Assembly (NCBI GenBank): GCA_965224525.1
Contig: OZ245050.1
Location: 1,612,001-1,676,000 of the forward strand
Length of the DNA stretch: 64,000 bases
Reading direction: 5' to 3'
Source: Granulosicoccus sp036478565
GTDB taxonomy: Bacteria > Pseudomonadota > Gammaproteobacteria > Granulosicoccales > Granulosicoccaceae
This document shows, piece after piece, positions 1 through 8,122 of the stretch (position 1 is the first letter of the stretch; each line of letters begins with the position of its first letter). The notes under the pieces are model-generated. The model did not search any database and was not told the DNA's origin. It saw nothing but the letters and a program-made list of their open reading frames with translations. The position numbers and the translations under genes were made by a program.

Positions 1-942
1 TCATTGGCCAACGCACATGCTGCGGCTGATGAAGCCGGACAGATGTTGTACAAATATCTGGGCGGTGAGGATGCAGTAACGTTGCCGGTACCCATGATGA
101 ATATCATCAACGGCGGCTCACATGCCGACAACAGTGTTGATCTGCAGGAATTCATGGTTATGCCTGTGGGGGCCAGCTCGTTCCGCGAGGCCTTACGCTA
201 TGGTGCAGAAATATTTCATTCATTGCGCGGCGTTCTGCAAGATCGCGGTATGAATACAAACGTCGGTGATGAAGGTGGTTTTGCGCCCAATCTTTCTTCA
301 AATGAAGAGGCAATCGAAACCATTTTGCTGGCAATAGAAAAAGCCGGATTTGAAGCTGGCAGGGATGTGTACCTGGCGCTTGATGTGGCTGCATCGGAAT
401 TCTATAAGGAAGGTAAATACGTGCTAGCTTCGGAAGAGAAATCATTCGATGCAGCTGGTTTTGTCGACTATCTGGCAGACTGGGTAGATCGTTACCCGAT
501 TATTTCCATTGAAGATGGGTTGGATGAAAGCGACTGGGATGGCTGGAAAATACTGTCGAACAGGTTGAACGATTCCATCCAGCTTGTTGGTGATGACCTG
601 TTCGTCACCAATCCCAAAATACTGGCACGTGGTATTGAGGAAAACATAGCCAATTCGGTACTGGTCAAGGTCAATCAGATAGGTACGCTTAGCGAAACAC
701 TAGAAACCATCCGCATGGCACATGCGGCCAACTATACGACAGTGACGTCACACAGATCCGGTGAAACGGAAGATACAACCATTGCTGACCTGGCGGTTGC
801 CACCCATGCAAAACAGATCAAGACAGGTTCCTTGTCACGCTCTGATCGCGTAGCAAAATACAATCAGTTGTTGCGCATTGAAGAAGCGCTGGGCGAGCGC
901 GCGGTGTATGCGGGTTCATCAGCGTTCAATCAGGCGCTATAG
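1..942 (+). CDS. eno: Enolase (C-terminal part, cut by the window edge)
   Basis: Enolase converts 2-phosphoglycerate to phosphoenolpyruvate in glycolysis, and in many bacteria it is also part of the RNA degradosome. The reading frame is open to base 1, so the gene starts outside the window; about 313 of the usual ~430 residues are present. Visible family motifs are the metal-ligand stretches SIEDGLDESDWDGW and LVGDDLFVTN, the catalytic-lysine segment VLVKVNQIGTLSET, and SHRSGETEDTTIADLAV near the end. ftsB follows after 18 bases, the usual gammaproteobacterial order, so co-transcription is likely. Nothing is odd apart from the edge truncation. Confidence 0.97.
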   Translation, partial: SLANAHAAADEAGQMLYKYLGGEDAVTLPVPMMNIINGGSHADNSVDLQEFMVMPVGASSFREALRYGAEIFHSLRGVLQDRGMNTNVGDEGGFAPNLSSNEEAIETILLAIEKAGFEAGRDVYLALDVAASEFYKEGKYVLASEEKSFDAAGFVDYLADWVDRYPIISIEDGLDESDWDGWKILSNRLNDSIQLVGDDLFVTNPKILARGIEENIANSVLVKVNQIGTLSETLETIRMAHAANYTTVTSHRSGETEDTTIADLAVATHAKQIKTGSLSRSDRVAKYNQLLRIEEALGERAVYAGSSAFNQAL

Positions 943-960
943 CCGAAGTTGCGAGGCTAA

Positions 961-1383
961 ATGAAGGTACTGGTAGCACTTCTGATCATATTGCTATGTG
1001 CGCTGCAATACCGCTTGTGGTTTGGCGACGGTAGTGTTCAGGAAGTCTGGCGACTGACAGAAGAATCGCGAGCTGCAAGAACCGAGCTCACGCGTCTCAA
1101 AAGCCGTAATCAGGCACTGGAGGCAGAAGTGGATGATCTTAAAAGTGGCCTTGAAGCTATCGAAGAACGGGCCCGCGCAGAGCTTGGCATGATTGACGAA
1201 TACGAAACTTTTTACCAATTTGTGCGCGAACGGGCGCAAGGTGATTCATCGACCAAAACGGTTGAGCGAGATCGCATGCCGGTGGACGAGGGCGGAAGTG
1301 GGTTTGAAACCAATGCTACTGAAGTTGATAACGACGAAAATGATGCTGAAACATCGTCTGTAGTTGGCGACGAGCCAAAATGA
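961..1383 (+). CDS. ftsB: Cell division protein FtsB (septum formation initiator)
   Basis: FtsB is a small bitopic inner-membrane protein that joins FtsL and FtsQ in the divisome. The 140-residue product starts with a membrane helix (about residues 3-17), followed at once by a charged coiled coil (about 25-75) and the FtsB-like segment ERARAELGMIDEYETFYQFV. The E. coli protein is about 103 residues; here an acidic, low-complexity tail of about 45 residues is added at the C terminus. The gene lies between eno and ispD, the classical context. The ATG directly precedes the membrane helix. Confidence 0.93.
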   Translation: MKVLVALLIILLCALQYRLWFGDGSVQEVWRLTEESRAARTELTRLKSRNQALEAEVDDLKSGLEAIEERARAELGMIDEYETFYQFVRERAQGDSSTKTVERDRMPVDEGGSGFETNATEVDNDENDAETSSVVGDEPK

Positions 1384-1455
1384 GTGCCAGAAATATTCAG
1401 TCGTGTAGATACAAGTATTGTACTGTCAAATTTGGTTTACAGGGTTGAGCCGATT

Positions 1456-2190
1456 ATGACTACACATATCTGGGCCGTTGTGCCTGCGGCGGGCATGGGC
1501 AGCCGAATGCAAGGCGAGCTGCCCAAGCAGTATTTACCGTTACTCGGTATCACGATGTTACAGCGCACACTCGAAAAATTGCTTGACGTGCCAGGATTGC
1601 AGGGTGTCGTTGTGGTACTGGCGAAAGATGACCCAAATTGGCAGGCATTAGCAGTCAGCCGGGATGAGCGAATACGAACGGCTCTGGGTGGTGATAGTCG
1701 TGCGGCATCTGTTGCTGCTGGTATACAGATGGTCAAGGCCAGCGTTGGTGATGACTGCTGGGTGCTGGTTCACGATGCTGCGCGCCCGCTGGTGTCGCTG
1801 GCCGATATCCAACGACTGACCGATGCCGTCATCAATAGTGGTGCAATTGGTGGGTTGTTAGCAACGCGTGTACAGGACACTTTAAAACGCTCTGACGAAT
1901 ATTGCACTGTGCAGGCGACAGTGCCACGAGAGAATCTTTGGCGTGCGCAAACTCCGCAGTTGTTTCGTGCCGGAGAACTTGGTGACGCATTGGCTCGAGC
2001 ACTGTCTGGTTCATCCAGAGACGAAGGGGAGGGGAGCGGGGAGCACTTGCTTATAACTGATGAAGCTTCGGCCATGGAGCAGGCCGGCTACGATCCCTTA
2101 CTGGTTGAGGCACTTGACCCGAATCCGAAGATTACCCGGCCGGTCGATGTACAGCTGATCGAAGCTTATTTGCAACGGGGGGTTGGATAG
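1456..2190 (+). CDS. ispD: 2-C-methyl-D-erythritol 4-phosphate cytidylyltransferase
   Basis: IspD joins CTP and methylerythritol phosphate in the non-mevalonate isoprenoid pathway. The nucleotide-binding start WAVVPAAGMGSRM with PKQYLPL, the VLVHDAARPLV segment and ENLWRAQTPQLF are typical. The frame is open from a GTG at 1384, directly after the ftsB stop. I chose the ATG at 1456 because it puts MTTH directly before the conserved motif, as in known IspD proteins, and gives a normal 244 residues. The GTG start would add 24 residues that do not look like the family. ispF follows, the next-but-one enzyme of the same pathway. Confidence 0.95.
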   Translation: MTTHIWAVVPAAGMGSRMQGELPKQYLPLLGITMLQRTLEKLLDVPGLQGVVVVLAKDDPNWQALAVSRDERIRTALGGDSRAASVAAGIQMVKASVGDDCWVLVHDAARPLVSLADIQRLTDAVINSGAIGGLLATRVQDTLKRSDEYCTVQATVPRENLWRAQTPQLFRAGELGDALARALSGSSRDEGEGSGEHLLITDEASAMEQAGYDPLLVEALDPNPKITRPVDVQLIEAYLQRGVG

Positions 2191-2260
2191 TGTGTATTTG
2201 GCTAAAAAACTTGTTGCGGGTATCTTCGGTTTGCGTTGAATTTTGGACGAATATTCACTG

Positions 2261-2737
2261 ATGCGTATCGGACAGGGTTTTGATGTGCATGCCTTTACCG
2301 AAGGTGATCATTTGATGCTTGGTGGTGTTCGGATTCCATACGACAAGGCATTTCTTGCACATTCTGACGGTGACGTATTGTTGCATGCTATCTGTGATGC
2401 CTTGCTGGGTGCAGCCGGGATGGGTGATATCGGGCGGCATTTTCCGGATACAGATGCAGCCTATGACGGTATTGACAGTTGTGTGTTGCTGCGACGGGTC
2501 ATGGCCCGCCTTGCTGAGCGACAATTCAGTTGCACCAGTCTGGATGCGACTGTTATTGCGCAGGCACCCAAAATTGGCCCGCATGTTCCGGCCATGGTTG
2601 CTATTTTGGCTATCGAACTGAAGATGGCGGCTGATCGTATCAATATCAAAGCGACGACCACCGAGCACCTGGGTTTTTGTGGCCGTGAGGAAGGTATTGC
2701 AGCGATGGCAACAGTCTTGCTGAAAGAATCAGACTGA
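2261..2737 (+). CDS. ispF: 2-C-methyl-D-erythritol 2,4-cyclodiphosphate synthase
   Basis: IspF cyclises the CDP-methylerythritol phosphate intermediate of the MEP isoprenoid pathway. The N terminus MRIGQGFDVHAF carries the metal-binding D-x-H, followed by AHSDGDVLLHAICDALLGAA, GDIGRHFPDTD and the C-terminal INIKATTTEHLGFCGREEGIAA, all diagnostic. The frame is open from a TTG at 2243, but the ATG at 2261 gives the standard start and 158 residues, the normal length. It is separated from ispD by 70 bases and lies in the same orientation, so the two are probably one transcript. Confidence 0.96.
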   Translation: MRIGQGFDVHAFTEGDHLMLGGVRIPYDKAFLAHSDGDVLLHAICDALLGAAGMGDIGRHFPDTDAAYDGIDSCVLLRRVMARLAERQFSCTSLDATVIAQAPKIGPHVPAMVAILAIELKMAADRINIKATTTEHLGFCGREEGIAAMATVLLKESD

Positions 2738-2758
2738 CTACTACGGAGAATATGCGGC

Positions 2759-3502
2759 ATGGCGACACTGGCAATCATCGGTGGTACCGGGTTAAGTCAA
2801 ATGGACGGACTCAAACGCACCCGGCGTGAGATGATCAAGACGCCCTATGGTGCTCCGTCCTGCCCGATCATATTTGGCGAACTGGAAGGGCAATCAGTCG
2901 CTTTTCTGACGCGCCACGGCAGCACGCATGTCATACCACCACACAGAATCAACTACTGTGCAAATATTTGGGCATTACACTCGGTTGGTGTCAGACAGAT
3001 TATCGCCGTAGGTGCAGTTGGCGGTATTGATGACAGCTGTACCACTGGCGCTTTGGTGATACCGGACCAGATCATCGACTACACATTTGGGCGTGAAAAC
3101 ACGTTTTTCAACGGTGCACCTGACCCGGTAAAGAATATTGATTTCAGCCTTCCCTACGATGAATCGCTTCGTCGGGCACTAATTGACGGTGCAAAAACTG
3201 TGAGCGACGTTACCCTGATTGACCACGGAACCTATGGCGCAACGCAAGGGCCAAGGCTGGAGACCGCAGCGGAGATCAGGCGTATGTCACAAGATGGATG
3301 CAGTATTGTTGGCATGACCGGAATGCCAGAGGCGGCCCTTGCACGTGAACTGGAAATCGCTTATGCCTGCTGCGCTGTCGTGGTCAATCCAGCTGCCGGC
3401 AAGAGCGCAGAGCCGATAGATGTGCGATCACTTTCAGGTGCGATCGAGACCGGTATATTGGCTGCTCGGCAGGTGATAAGCCTGGCACTGGGTCGGCTCT
3501 AG
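2759..3502 (+). CDS. S-methyl-5'-thioinosine / methylthioadenosine phosphorylase (MTAP family)
   Basis: This purine nucleoside phosphorylase family enzyme cleaves a methylthio-nucleoside with phosphate, salvaging the by-product of polyamine and homoserine-lactone synthesis. The 247 residues carry the family motifs GGTGL, LTRHGSTHVIPPHRINY, AVGAVGGI, TQGPRLETAAEIRRM and VGMTGMPEAALARE. Relatives in Pseudomonas prefer methylthioinosine and need an adenosine deaminase partner, which is not seen here. The sequence alone does not settle substrate choice. A GGAG-like element precedes the ATG, and the gene lies 21 bases after ispF. The convergent repeat gene ends 60 bases further on. Confidence 0.88.
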   Translation: MATLAIIGGTGLSQMDGLKRTRREMIKTPYGAPSCPIIFGELEGQSVAFLTRHGSTHVIPPHRINYCANIWALHSVGVRQIIAVGAVGGIDDSCTTGALVIPDQIIDYTFGRENTFFNGAPDPVKNIDFSLPYDESLRRALIDGAKTVSDVTLIDHGTYGATQGPRLETAAEIRRMSQDGCSIVGMTGMPEAALARELEIAYACCAVVVNPAAGKSAEPIDVRSLSGAIETGILAARQVISLALGRL

Positions 3503-3562
3503 GGTAGAGGCGAACCAGTGCGGTTGGGCTCACAATATATTTATATAAATTGATAGATTTTC

Positions 3563-5278
3563 TTATTCAGCGACCATTTCCAATCCTCTCTCAGAGCGTA
3601 CCAGTATTGGGATAGCGTTACCCAGTATGGTTTCTGGCAACGATTCAGCGATAGCGTTACCCAGTATGGTTTCTGGCAATGATTCAGCGATAGCGTTACC
3701 CAGTATGGTTTCTGGCAATGATTCAGCGATAGCGTTACCCAATATGGTTTCTGGTAACGATTCAGCGATAGCGTTACCCAGTATGGCTTGCAAAGTATCA
3801 GAGGCATCAGGCATGGCTTGATCGTTCTCAAGCATCTGTACCAAAGCTTGCAATGCATCAGCGGTACCAGAAATGGCCTGATCGGATTCAAACTTCTGCA
3901 CTATGACTTGCAATGCATCAGAGGCACCAGAAATAGCCTGATCGGTTTCCAACTTCTGCACGAAGGCTTGCAATGCATCAGCGGTACCGGAAATGGCCTG
4001 ATCCTTTTCAAACTGCTGCACGAAGGCTTGCAATGCACCAGTAGCATCAGAAACGGCTTGATCGTGTTCCAACTTCTGCACGAAGGCTTGCAACGCATCA
4101 GCGGTACCAGAAATGGCCTGATCCTTTTCAAACTGCTGCACGAAGGCTTGCAATGCATCAGTGGTATCAGAAACGGCCTGATCGTGTTCCAACTTCTGCA
4201 CGAAGGCTTGCAACGCATCAGCGGTACCAGAAATGGCCTGATCCTTTTCAAACTGCTGCACGAAGGCTTGCATTGCATCAGTGGTATCAGAAACGGCCTG
4301 ATCGTGTTCCAACTTCTGCACGAAGGCTTGCAACGCATCAGCGGTACCAGAAATGGCCTGATCCTTTTCAAACTGCTGCACGAAGGCTTGCAATGCATCA
4401 GTGGTATCAGAAACGGCCTGATCGTGTTTCAACTTCTGCACGAAGGCTTGCAACGCATCGGCGGTACCAGAAATAGCCTGATACTTTTCAAACTGCTGCA
4501 CGAAGGCTTGCAATGCATCAGTGGTATCAGAAACGGCCTGATCGTGTTCTAACTTCTGCACGAAGGCTTGCAATGCATCAGCGGTACCAGAAATGGCCTG
4601 ATCGGTTTCAAACTCCTGCACCAGGGCTTGCAATGTATCAGAGGCATCAGAAATGGCCTGGTCGGTTTCAAACTTCTGCACAAAGGCTTTCAATGCTTCA
4701 GCGGTACCAGAAATGGCCTGATCGGTTTCAAACTCCTGCACCAGAGCTTGCAATGTATCAGAGGCATTAGAAATGGCCTGATCGGTTTCAAACTTATGCA
4801 CGAAGGCTTGCAACGCATCAGCGGTACCAGACATGGCCTGATCGGATTCAAACGCCTGCACCAGTACGGCTTGCGTTTGGGCATTCGAAGCTATAATCAA
4901 AGTATTGGCTATTTTTTCTTCGCCATAGTGATCCCCCAATTCTCTAGCTCCGGGGATATCGTCGTGCTCAAGAGAATCAGAGATCGCGATGGCATCCTTG
5001 AGAAGACCGTCGACTTTTTCATAGTCATTGGTAGCGCGTGCATCAATTATTTCCTTGCCAATATCAGCCAGTTTGTCGTAAGCCAGAAGTGAGCTTATAT
5101 TGTCCGGGTTGGGTGATCCATTATCGAAAGCATCGTCAACGTATTGATTGATAAGCTGTAGTGATTCGCTACCGCCATTTTTCAACAAAACATTGGCTGT
5201 TCCTACAGGCAGTACTTCTTGCGCTTTCGAGTGCCTTTGTATGGTGGATGCAATGTTTGTTGTATTTGAAACGGTCAT
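3563..5278 (-). CDS. Repeat-rich acidic protein of an unrecognised paralogous family (paralogue A)
   Basis: I do not recognise the function. No signal peptide or membrane segment is visible in the 571 residues. Residues about 20-125 form one copy of the ~100-residue module shared by the four local paralogues (LPV start, LLAYDKLADIGKEI middle, PGARELGDHYGEE end). About 18 tandem 20-residue units of the type ALQAFV-x2-(L/F)-E-x-DQA-(I/V)-S follow, probably amphipathic helices, then four and a half 13-residue units ILGNAIAESLPET. Ala, Gln, Asp and Glu dominate. The gene follows paralogue B by 28 bases in the same orientation, so it is probably cotranscribed from the promoter at 6994-7036. The start ATG has an AAGAGAA element upstream. 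Confidence 0.8.
   Translation of the reverse strand: MTVSNTTNIASTIQRHSKAQEVLPVGTANVLLKNGGSESLQLINQYVDDAFDNGSPNPDNISSLLAYDKLADIGKEIIDARATNDYEKVDGLLKDAIAISDSLEHDDIPGARELGDHYGEEKIANTLIIASNAQTQAVLVQAFESDQAMSGTADALQAFVHKFETDQAISNASDTLQALVQEFETDQAISGTAEALKAFVQKFETDQAISDASDTLQALVQEFETDQAISGTADALQAFVQKLEHDQAVSDTTDALQAFVQQFEKYQAISGTADALQAFVQKLKHDQAVSDTTDALQAFVQQFEKDQAISGTADALQAFVQKLEHDQAVSDTTDAMQAFVQQFEKDQAISGTADALQAFVQKLEHDQAVSDTTDALQAFVQQFEKDQAISGTADALQAFVQKLEHDQAVSDATGALQAFVQQFEKDQAISGTADALQAFVQKLETDQAISGASDALQVIVQKFESDQAISGTADALQALVQMLENDQAMPDASDTLQAILGNAIAESLPETILGNAIAESLPETILGNAIAESLPETILGNAIAESLPETILGNAIPILVRSERGLEMVAE
3611..3786 (-). repeat. 39-bp tandem repeat inside paralogue A (about 4.5 copies)
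   Basis: Near-identical 39-base units encode the 13-residue repeat ILGNAIAESLPET at the C-terminal end of the protein. Differences are single bases, such as aac/aat and ccagt/ccaat. The unit length is a multiple of three, so copy-number changes keep the frame. Confidence 0.95.
3781..4860 (-). repeat. 60-bp tandem repeat array inside paralogue A (18 units, with 120-bp higher-order pairs)
   Basis: Eighteen consecutive 60-base units encode a 20-residue helical repeat. From 3961 to 4560 two unit types alternate five times (atccttttc/aactgctgc against atcgtgttc/aacttctgc), making a 120-base higher-order repeat with almost no divergence. A second, different pair repeats twice at 4561-4800. This pattern indicates recent unequal crossover or slippage, and all steps preserve the reading frame. 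Confidence 0.95.
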
Positions 5279-5306
5279 AAATATATTCTCTTAGTTGTCT
5301 GTTGTT

Positions 5307-6938
5307 TTAAATGGTTTCTACTGAATAATAGTCGTGCGGTACAACTAATTCGGGCGACTCCAAAAGTATCTCCGTAAAGTCTGTGTCATTAAGTTTACCC
5401 ATAAGATCCTGGTATGTTGGATCCCCTTCATATGTCACAAAGGAGTCGTCGGGGAGCACATAGTGTGATGCCATAATGTCGGCATCTCTAACACCCTTTT
5501 GACCGAGTAGTGTAAACATTGAATTCACACGGCTTATGTCGGAATTGGGTATAGGGTCTTGGGCTAGTAGAATGGCGATATACTGGTAAGTCTCAAGGAT
5601 GACCTCATCTACCTTGCTGAGTTTAGGGTTTCTTGTGGCGTCCAGTTTGTCGGTGGTGAACTTGAGTACGTCTTCCGGATTGCCCTCAAGCAATGCCTGA
5701 TTGCCTGCCTCTATGGGTAATTCTGTGGCTCTGGCTACTGCTAGCTCCGTTACAACTGCCTCGGGCGACTCCGAAAGTCTCTCCGTAAAGTCTGTGTCAT
5801 GAAGTTTTTCCATAATATCCTGGAATGTTATAGACAATTCCAATGTCACAGGAGAGCCATCGGGGAGCTCAAAGTGTGATGCCATAGCGTCAGCACCTCT
5901 AACACCTTTTGCATCGAGTAGTGTAAACATTTCATGCACACGGTTTATGTCCGAATTGGGTATAGGGTCTTGAGCTAGTAGAACGGCGATATGCTGGTAA
6001 GCCTCAAGGACAATCTCATCTATTTTGCTGAGCTTGGGGTTTTTGGTGGTGTCCAGCTTGTCGGTAGTGAACTTGAGTACGTCATCCGTATTGCCCTCAA
6101 GCAATGCCTGATTGGCTGCCTCTATAGGTAATTCTGTGACTCTGGCTGCTGTTGGCTCTTTTGTCACCTTAACCGGCCATGCGGTTTCTGTTTTTAAGCT
6201 ATCGGAAATAGTATTCTTGTCAGCTTTATCAATTTCCAGTCCATCAAGGATATTATCAGCATCATTTGTTAGTGAGACGATTTCATCAGAGTCACCTTTT
6301 ATTCCGAGTGCTCGCAATTCCAGGCCGATCTGCGCAAGAGACTTCAAATCGGCCAATATATCCTCGTCTGCATCAGTGAGGTATTGTCCTTCAAAGTCGA
6401 TGATGCTTTGATATTCACCGTTTGCAAATGCACTAACGCCATCGGCAACAGGTAAATCAATTTTTACACCGATATCTAAATGTCCTTGTAATAAACCAGC
6501 GAGGTAATCGACCCCAACTTGCGCTCCCGGAAGTCCACTTGCATGAAGGACTGAATAGATTTCATGGCTGTCTTCAATTGCGTCATGGAGTGCCTTACCG
6601 TCTCGGTTTTCTGCAGCGGCCCGAGCGGCAATTCCATGAAAGGCAAGCTCTCTGACCGCATTAAGAATGAACTTGTCTTCATCACTTCGAACATAAACAT
6701 GGTCTCGGATCATATGATCCATATAATTGTTTTCCGCATCATCAACAAAGTTCAGAACATCCTCATATCTGTGTTCCATAAGAGCTATAATGCCATCGGC
6801 GACTGGTAGTAGTGTGTTGGAAAGATCCAATGCCTTGGTTGCGTTAGTCACACTACCTGCAAGGACTAACGGCTCTGGTTCATAAAAACCATGTGTTCTG
6901 AGAGGTTGGCCTAAGCTTTGCGTAGTTGAAATACTCAT
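5307..6938 (-). CDS. Four-module acidic protein of the same unrecognised family (paralogue B)
   Basis: Function unknown. The 543-residue protein has no visible signal peptide or membrane helix and contains four copies of the local module, starting near LPVADGIIAL, LPVADGVSAF, LPIEAANQALLEGN and LPIEAGNQALLEGN. Modules three and four are nearly identical over about 130 residues, including FTTDKLD, LLAQDPIPNSDI and DTDFTE, so they come from a recent internal duplication. Each module has a pattern LPV..GN.AL..GN, then D..IL..Y..IA, then LL...GVRGAD.MASH, compatible with a small helical bundle. It heads a likely two-gene transcript with paralogue A. An AAAAGAG element precedes the ATG, and the shared promoter lies at 6994-7036. 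Confidence 0.8.
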   Translation of the reverse strand: MSISTTQSLGQPLRTHGFYEPEPLVLAGSVTNATKALDLSNTLLPVADGIIALMEHRYEDVLNFVDDAENNYMDHMIRDHVYVRSDEDKFILNAVRELAFHGIAARAAAENRDGKALHDAIEDSHEIYSVLHASGLPGAQVGVDYLAGLLQGHLDIGVKIDLPVADGVSAFANGEYQSIIDFEGQYLTDADEDILADLKSLAQIGLELRALGIKGDSDEIVSLTNDADNILDGLEIDKADKNTISDSLKTETAWPVKVTKEPTAARVTELPIEAANQALLEGNTDDVLKFTTDKLDTTKNPKLSKIDEIVLEAYQHIAVLLAQDPIPNSDINRVHEMFTLLDAKGVRGADAMASHFELPDGSPVTLELSITFQDIMEKLHDTDFTERLSESPEAVVTELAVARATELPIEAGNQALLEGNPEDVLKFTTDKLDATRNPKLSKVDEVILETYQYIAILLAQDPIPNSDISRVNSMFTLLGQKGVRDADIMASHYVLPDDSFVTYEGDPTYQDLMGKLNDTDFTEILLESPELVVPHDYYSVETI

Positions 6939-6993
6939 GTTATTTACTCTTTTGGGTAGAATATGTGGATATGGTTTACAGTGTATGGCGTCG

Positions 6994-7036
6994 ACACTAT
7001 CAAGTTAACTCAACTGAATAAATAGGGGTTTTCCCT
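6994..7036 (-). promoter_or_regulatory. Shared promoter module, copy 1 (upstream of paralogue B)
   Basis: Read on the minus strand, a slightly imperfect palindrome AGGGAAAACCCCT (7036-7024) is followed after 19 bases by CTTGATAGTGT (7004-6994). The total distance from palindrome start to box equals that of the other three copies. If the box is an extended -10, the predicted transcript start is near 6987, about 49 bases before the ATG, with the palindrome centred near -43, where an activator would sit. The -10 assignment is inference. Confidence 0.6.
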
Positions 7037-7179
7037 ATATTTGAATTGTTGTAGAGCAGCCCGAACCTGTCGCCGCCAACGCCGCGAATTGAGATCCCTT
7101 ATAGGATCAGGTAACGCGCCACCAGCACCGCAACAATGACCCATTAACAGCACCACAAAAATTTCCCACCAGTACTCGG

Positions 7180-7420
7180 AGATGGATGGCGTTCTATGCA
7201 AGTATGTTGTTGTTTGGTAGATGCCCGGTCTCGCCATAGCGGATCAGCTTCGACCACTGTTTGAGTGTGTAGTCCTTTGCCTTGTGTGTCAGGCTGATTT
7301 TTAAACCATCGGCGCATTCAGCTCCAGCCAATTTCTGATCTTTGCTAATTGCGGCTCGCTTCGTTGTTGACGCTGCTCTCGCTTTTCTTCATCACTCAGT
7401 TCGTTCGTCCGCTCGCCGGA
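7180..7420 (-). pseudogene. IS66-family TnpC transposase fragment (decayed)
   Basis: On the minus strand two frames together resemble the C-terminal part of an IS66 transposase: ELSDEEKREQRQQRSEPQL and KIRNWLELNAP, then after a frameshift KAKDYTLKQWSKLIRYGE, GHLPNNNILA, a stop, and NAIH. The last part matches the conserved NxLAENAIRP region that carries the catalytic Glu, which is lost here to a stop codon. There is at least one frameshift and one nonsense mutation. It is a different copy from the intact IS66 at 22470-24928. Confidence 0.75.
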
Positions 7421-7582
7421 CGTATCATAAGTGTTCGAGCAATACACCCTAGCCATTTTTAAATTCGATCTTAAAAAGGTGTCCAAGTGGACACTATGCA
7501 AGACTCGAAAATCGTCGATGCACCGCTCCGTAAGAGCGTCTGTCAATGGCCATTAAATTTGATTACGACCGGGCAAATAAAA

Positions 7583-7859
7583 ATGAGCGGCTCCATGAAT
7601 ACCTGCATAGCGACGTTGGTTGAGCGCCATTCACGGCTCGTCATGCTGGTGAAGGTCGATGGAAAAGATACCAAAACGTAGTAGATGCACTTATACGTCA
7701 GATGACTCAGCTCCCTGAGTTATTACAAATGACGTTGACATGGGGCCGAGAACTTGAACTTGCTGTTTGCGATCGCTTTAGTATGGCGACAGATATGGAA
7801 GTTCATTTCAGTGCCCCTGCAGCAGTCCCTGGCAAAGAGGATCAAATGAAAATACATGA
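7583..7859 (+). pseudogene. IS30-family transposase fragment (decayed)
   Basis: The plus-strand frame reads CIATLVERHSRLVMLVKVDG then KDTKT, stops, and continues in another frame as VDALIRQMTQLPELLQMTLTW and DRFSMATDMEVHF. A second shift gives SSPWQRGSNENT before a stop. These are consecutive pieces of the IS30 catalytic core in the right order, ending at the conserved NEN motif. Both ends are missing and at least two frameshifts are present, so it is a dead remnant. No terminal repeats were found. Confidence 0.85.
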
Positions 7860-8122
7860 GGTTCTGATGTTGTGCAAACAACAGGCTGTATCATAAACCC
7901 TGTGTGTGAAGGTAGTTGGCTTCCAGGGCCTGAGACTGTTGCCCATACTCTCCGTTTTGACAAAACAGAGTGCGCAGAACATCTTGAAGGAGGGGGGGCT
8001 TCCGGATAGTCCAGGTTATCCGGAACGGGTATTTACAATTTCTGGCACTGAGCAGCCCGGTTTAAAGGCCAGCAACAGTGCCAGTTCGACAATGGCTGCA
8101 AATGATTAACAAACCATTCAGC
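7860..8122. other. Rest of the 6939-8122 gene-poor stretch
   Basis: This part follows the IS30 remnant. A 67-codon plus-strand frame (7906-8109) is open, but it shows no recognisable motif and no convincing ribosome binding site, so I do not call it a gene. The whole 6939-8122 interval therefore holds promoter copy 1 and two transposase fragments, with no intact gene visible. Confidence 0.5.

Noticed and set aside
3961..4560. The 60-bp array as a possible CRISPR array
   Set aside because: The units are contiguous coding repeats without unique spacers, and no cas genes lie nearby.
3788..4770. Long plus-strand frames opposite paralogue A
   Set aside because: They mirror the 60-base repeat of the minus-strand gene; the repeat keeps all frames open. 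They lack ribosome binding sites, whereas the minus-strand gene has family homology and a start signal.
7906..8109. A 67-codon frame after the IS30 remnant
   Set aside because: There is no start signal or known motif, and it lies in clearly decayed sequence.
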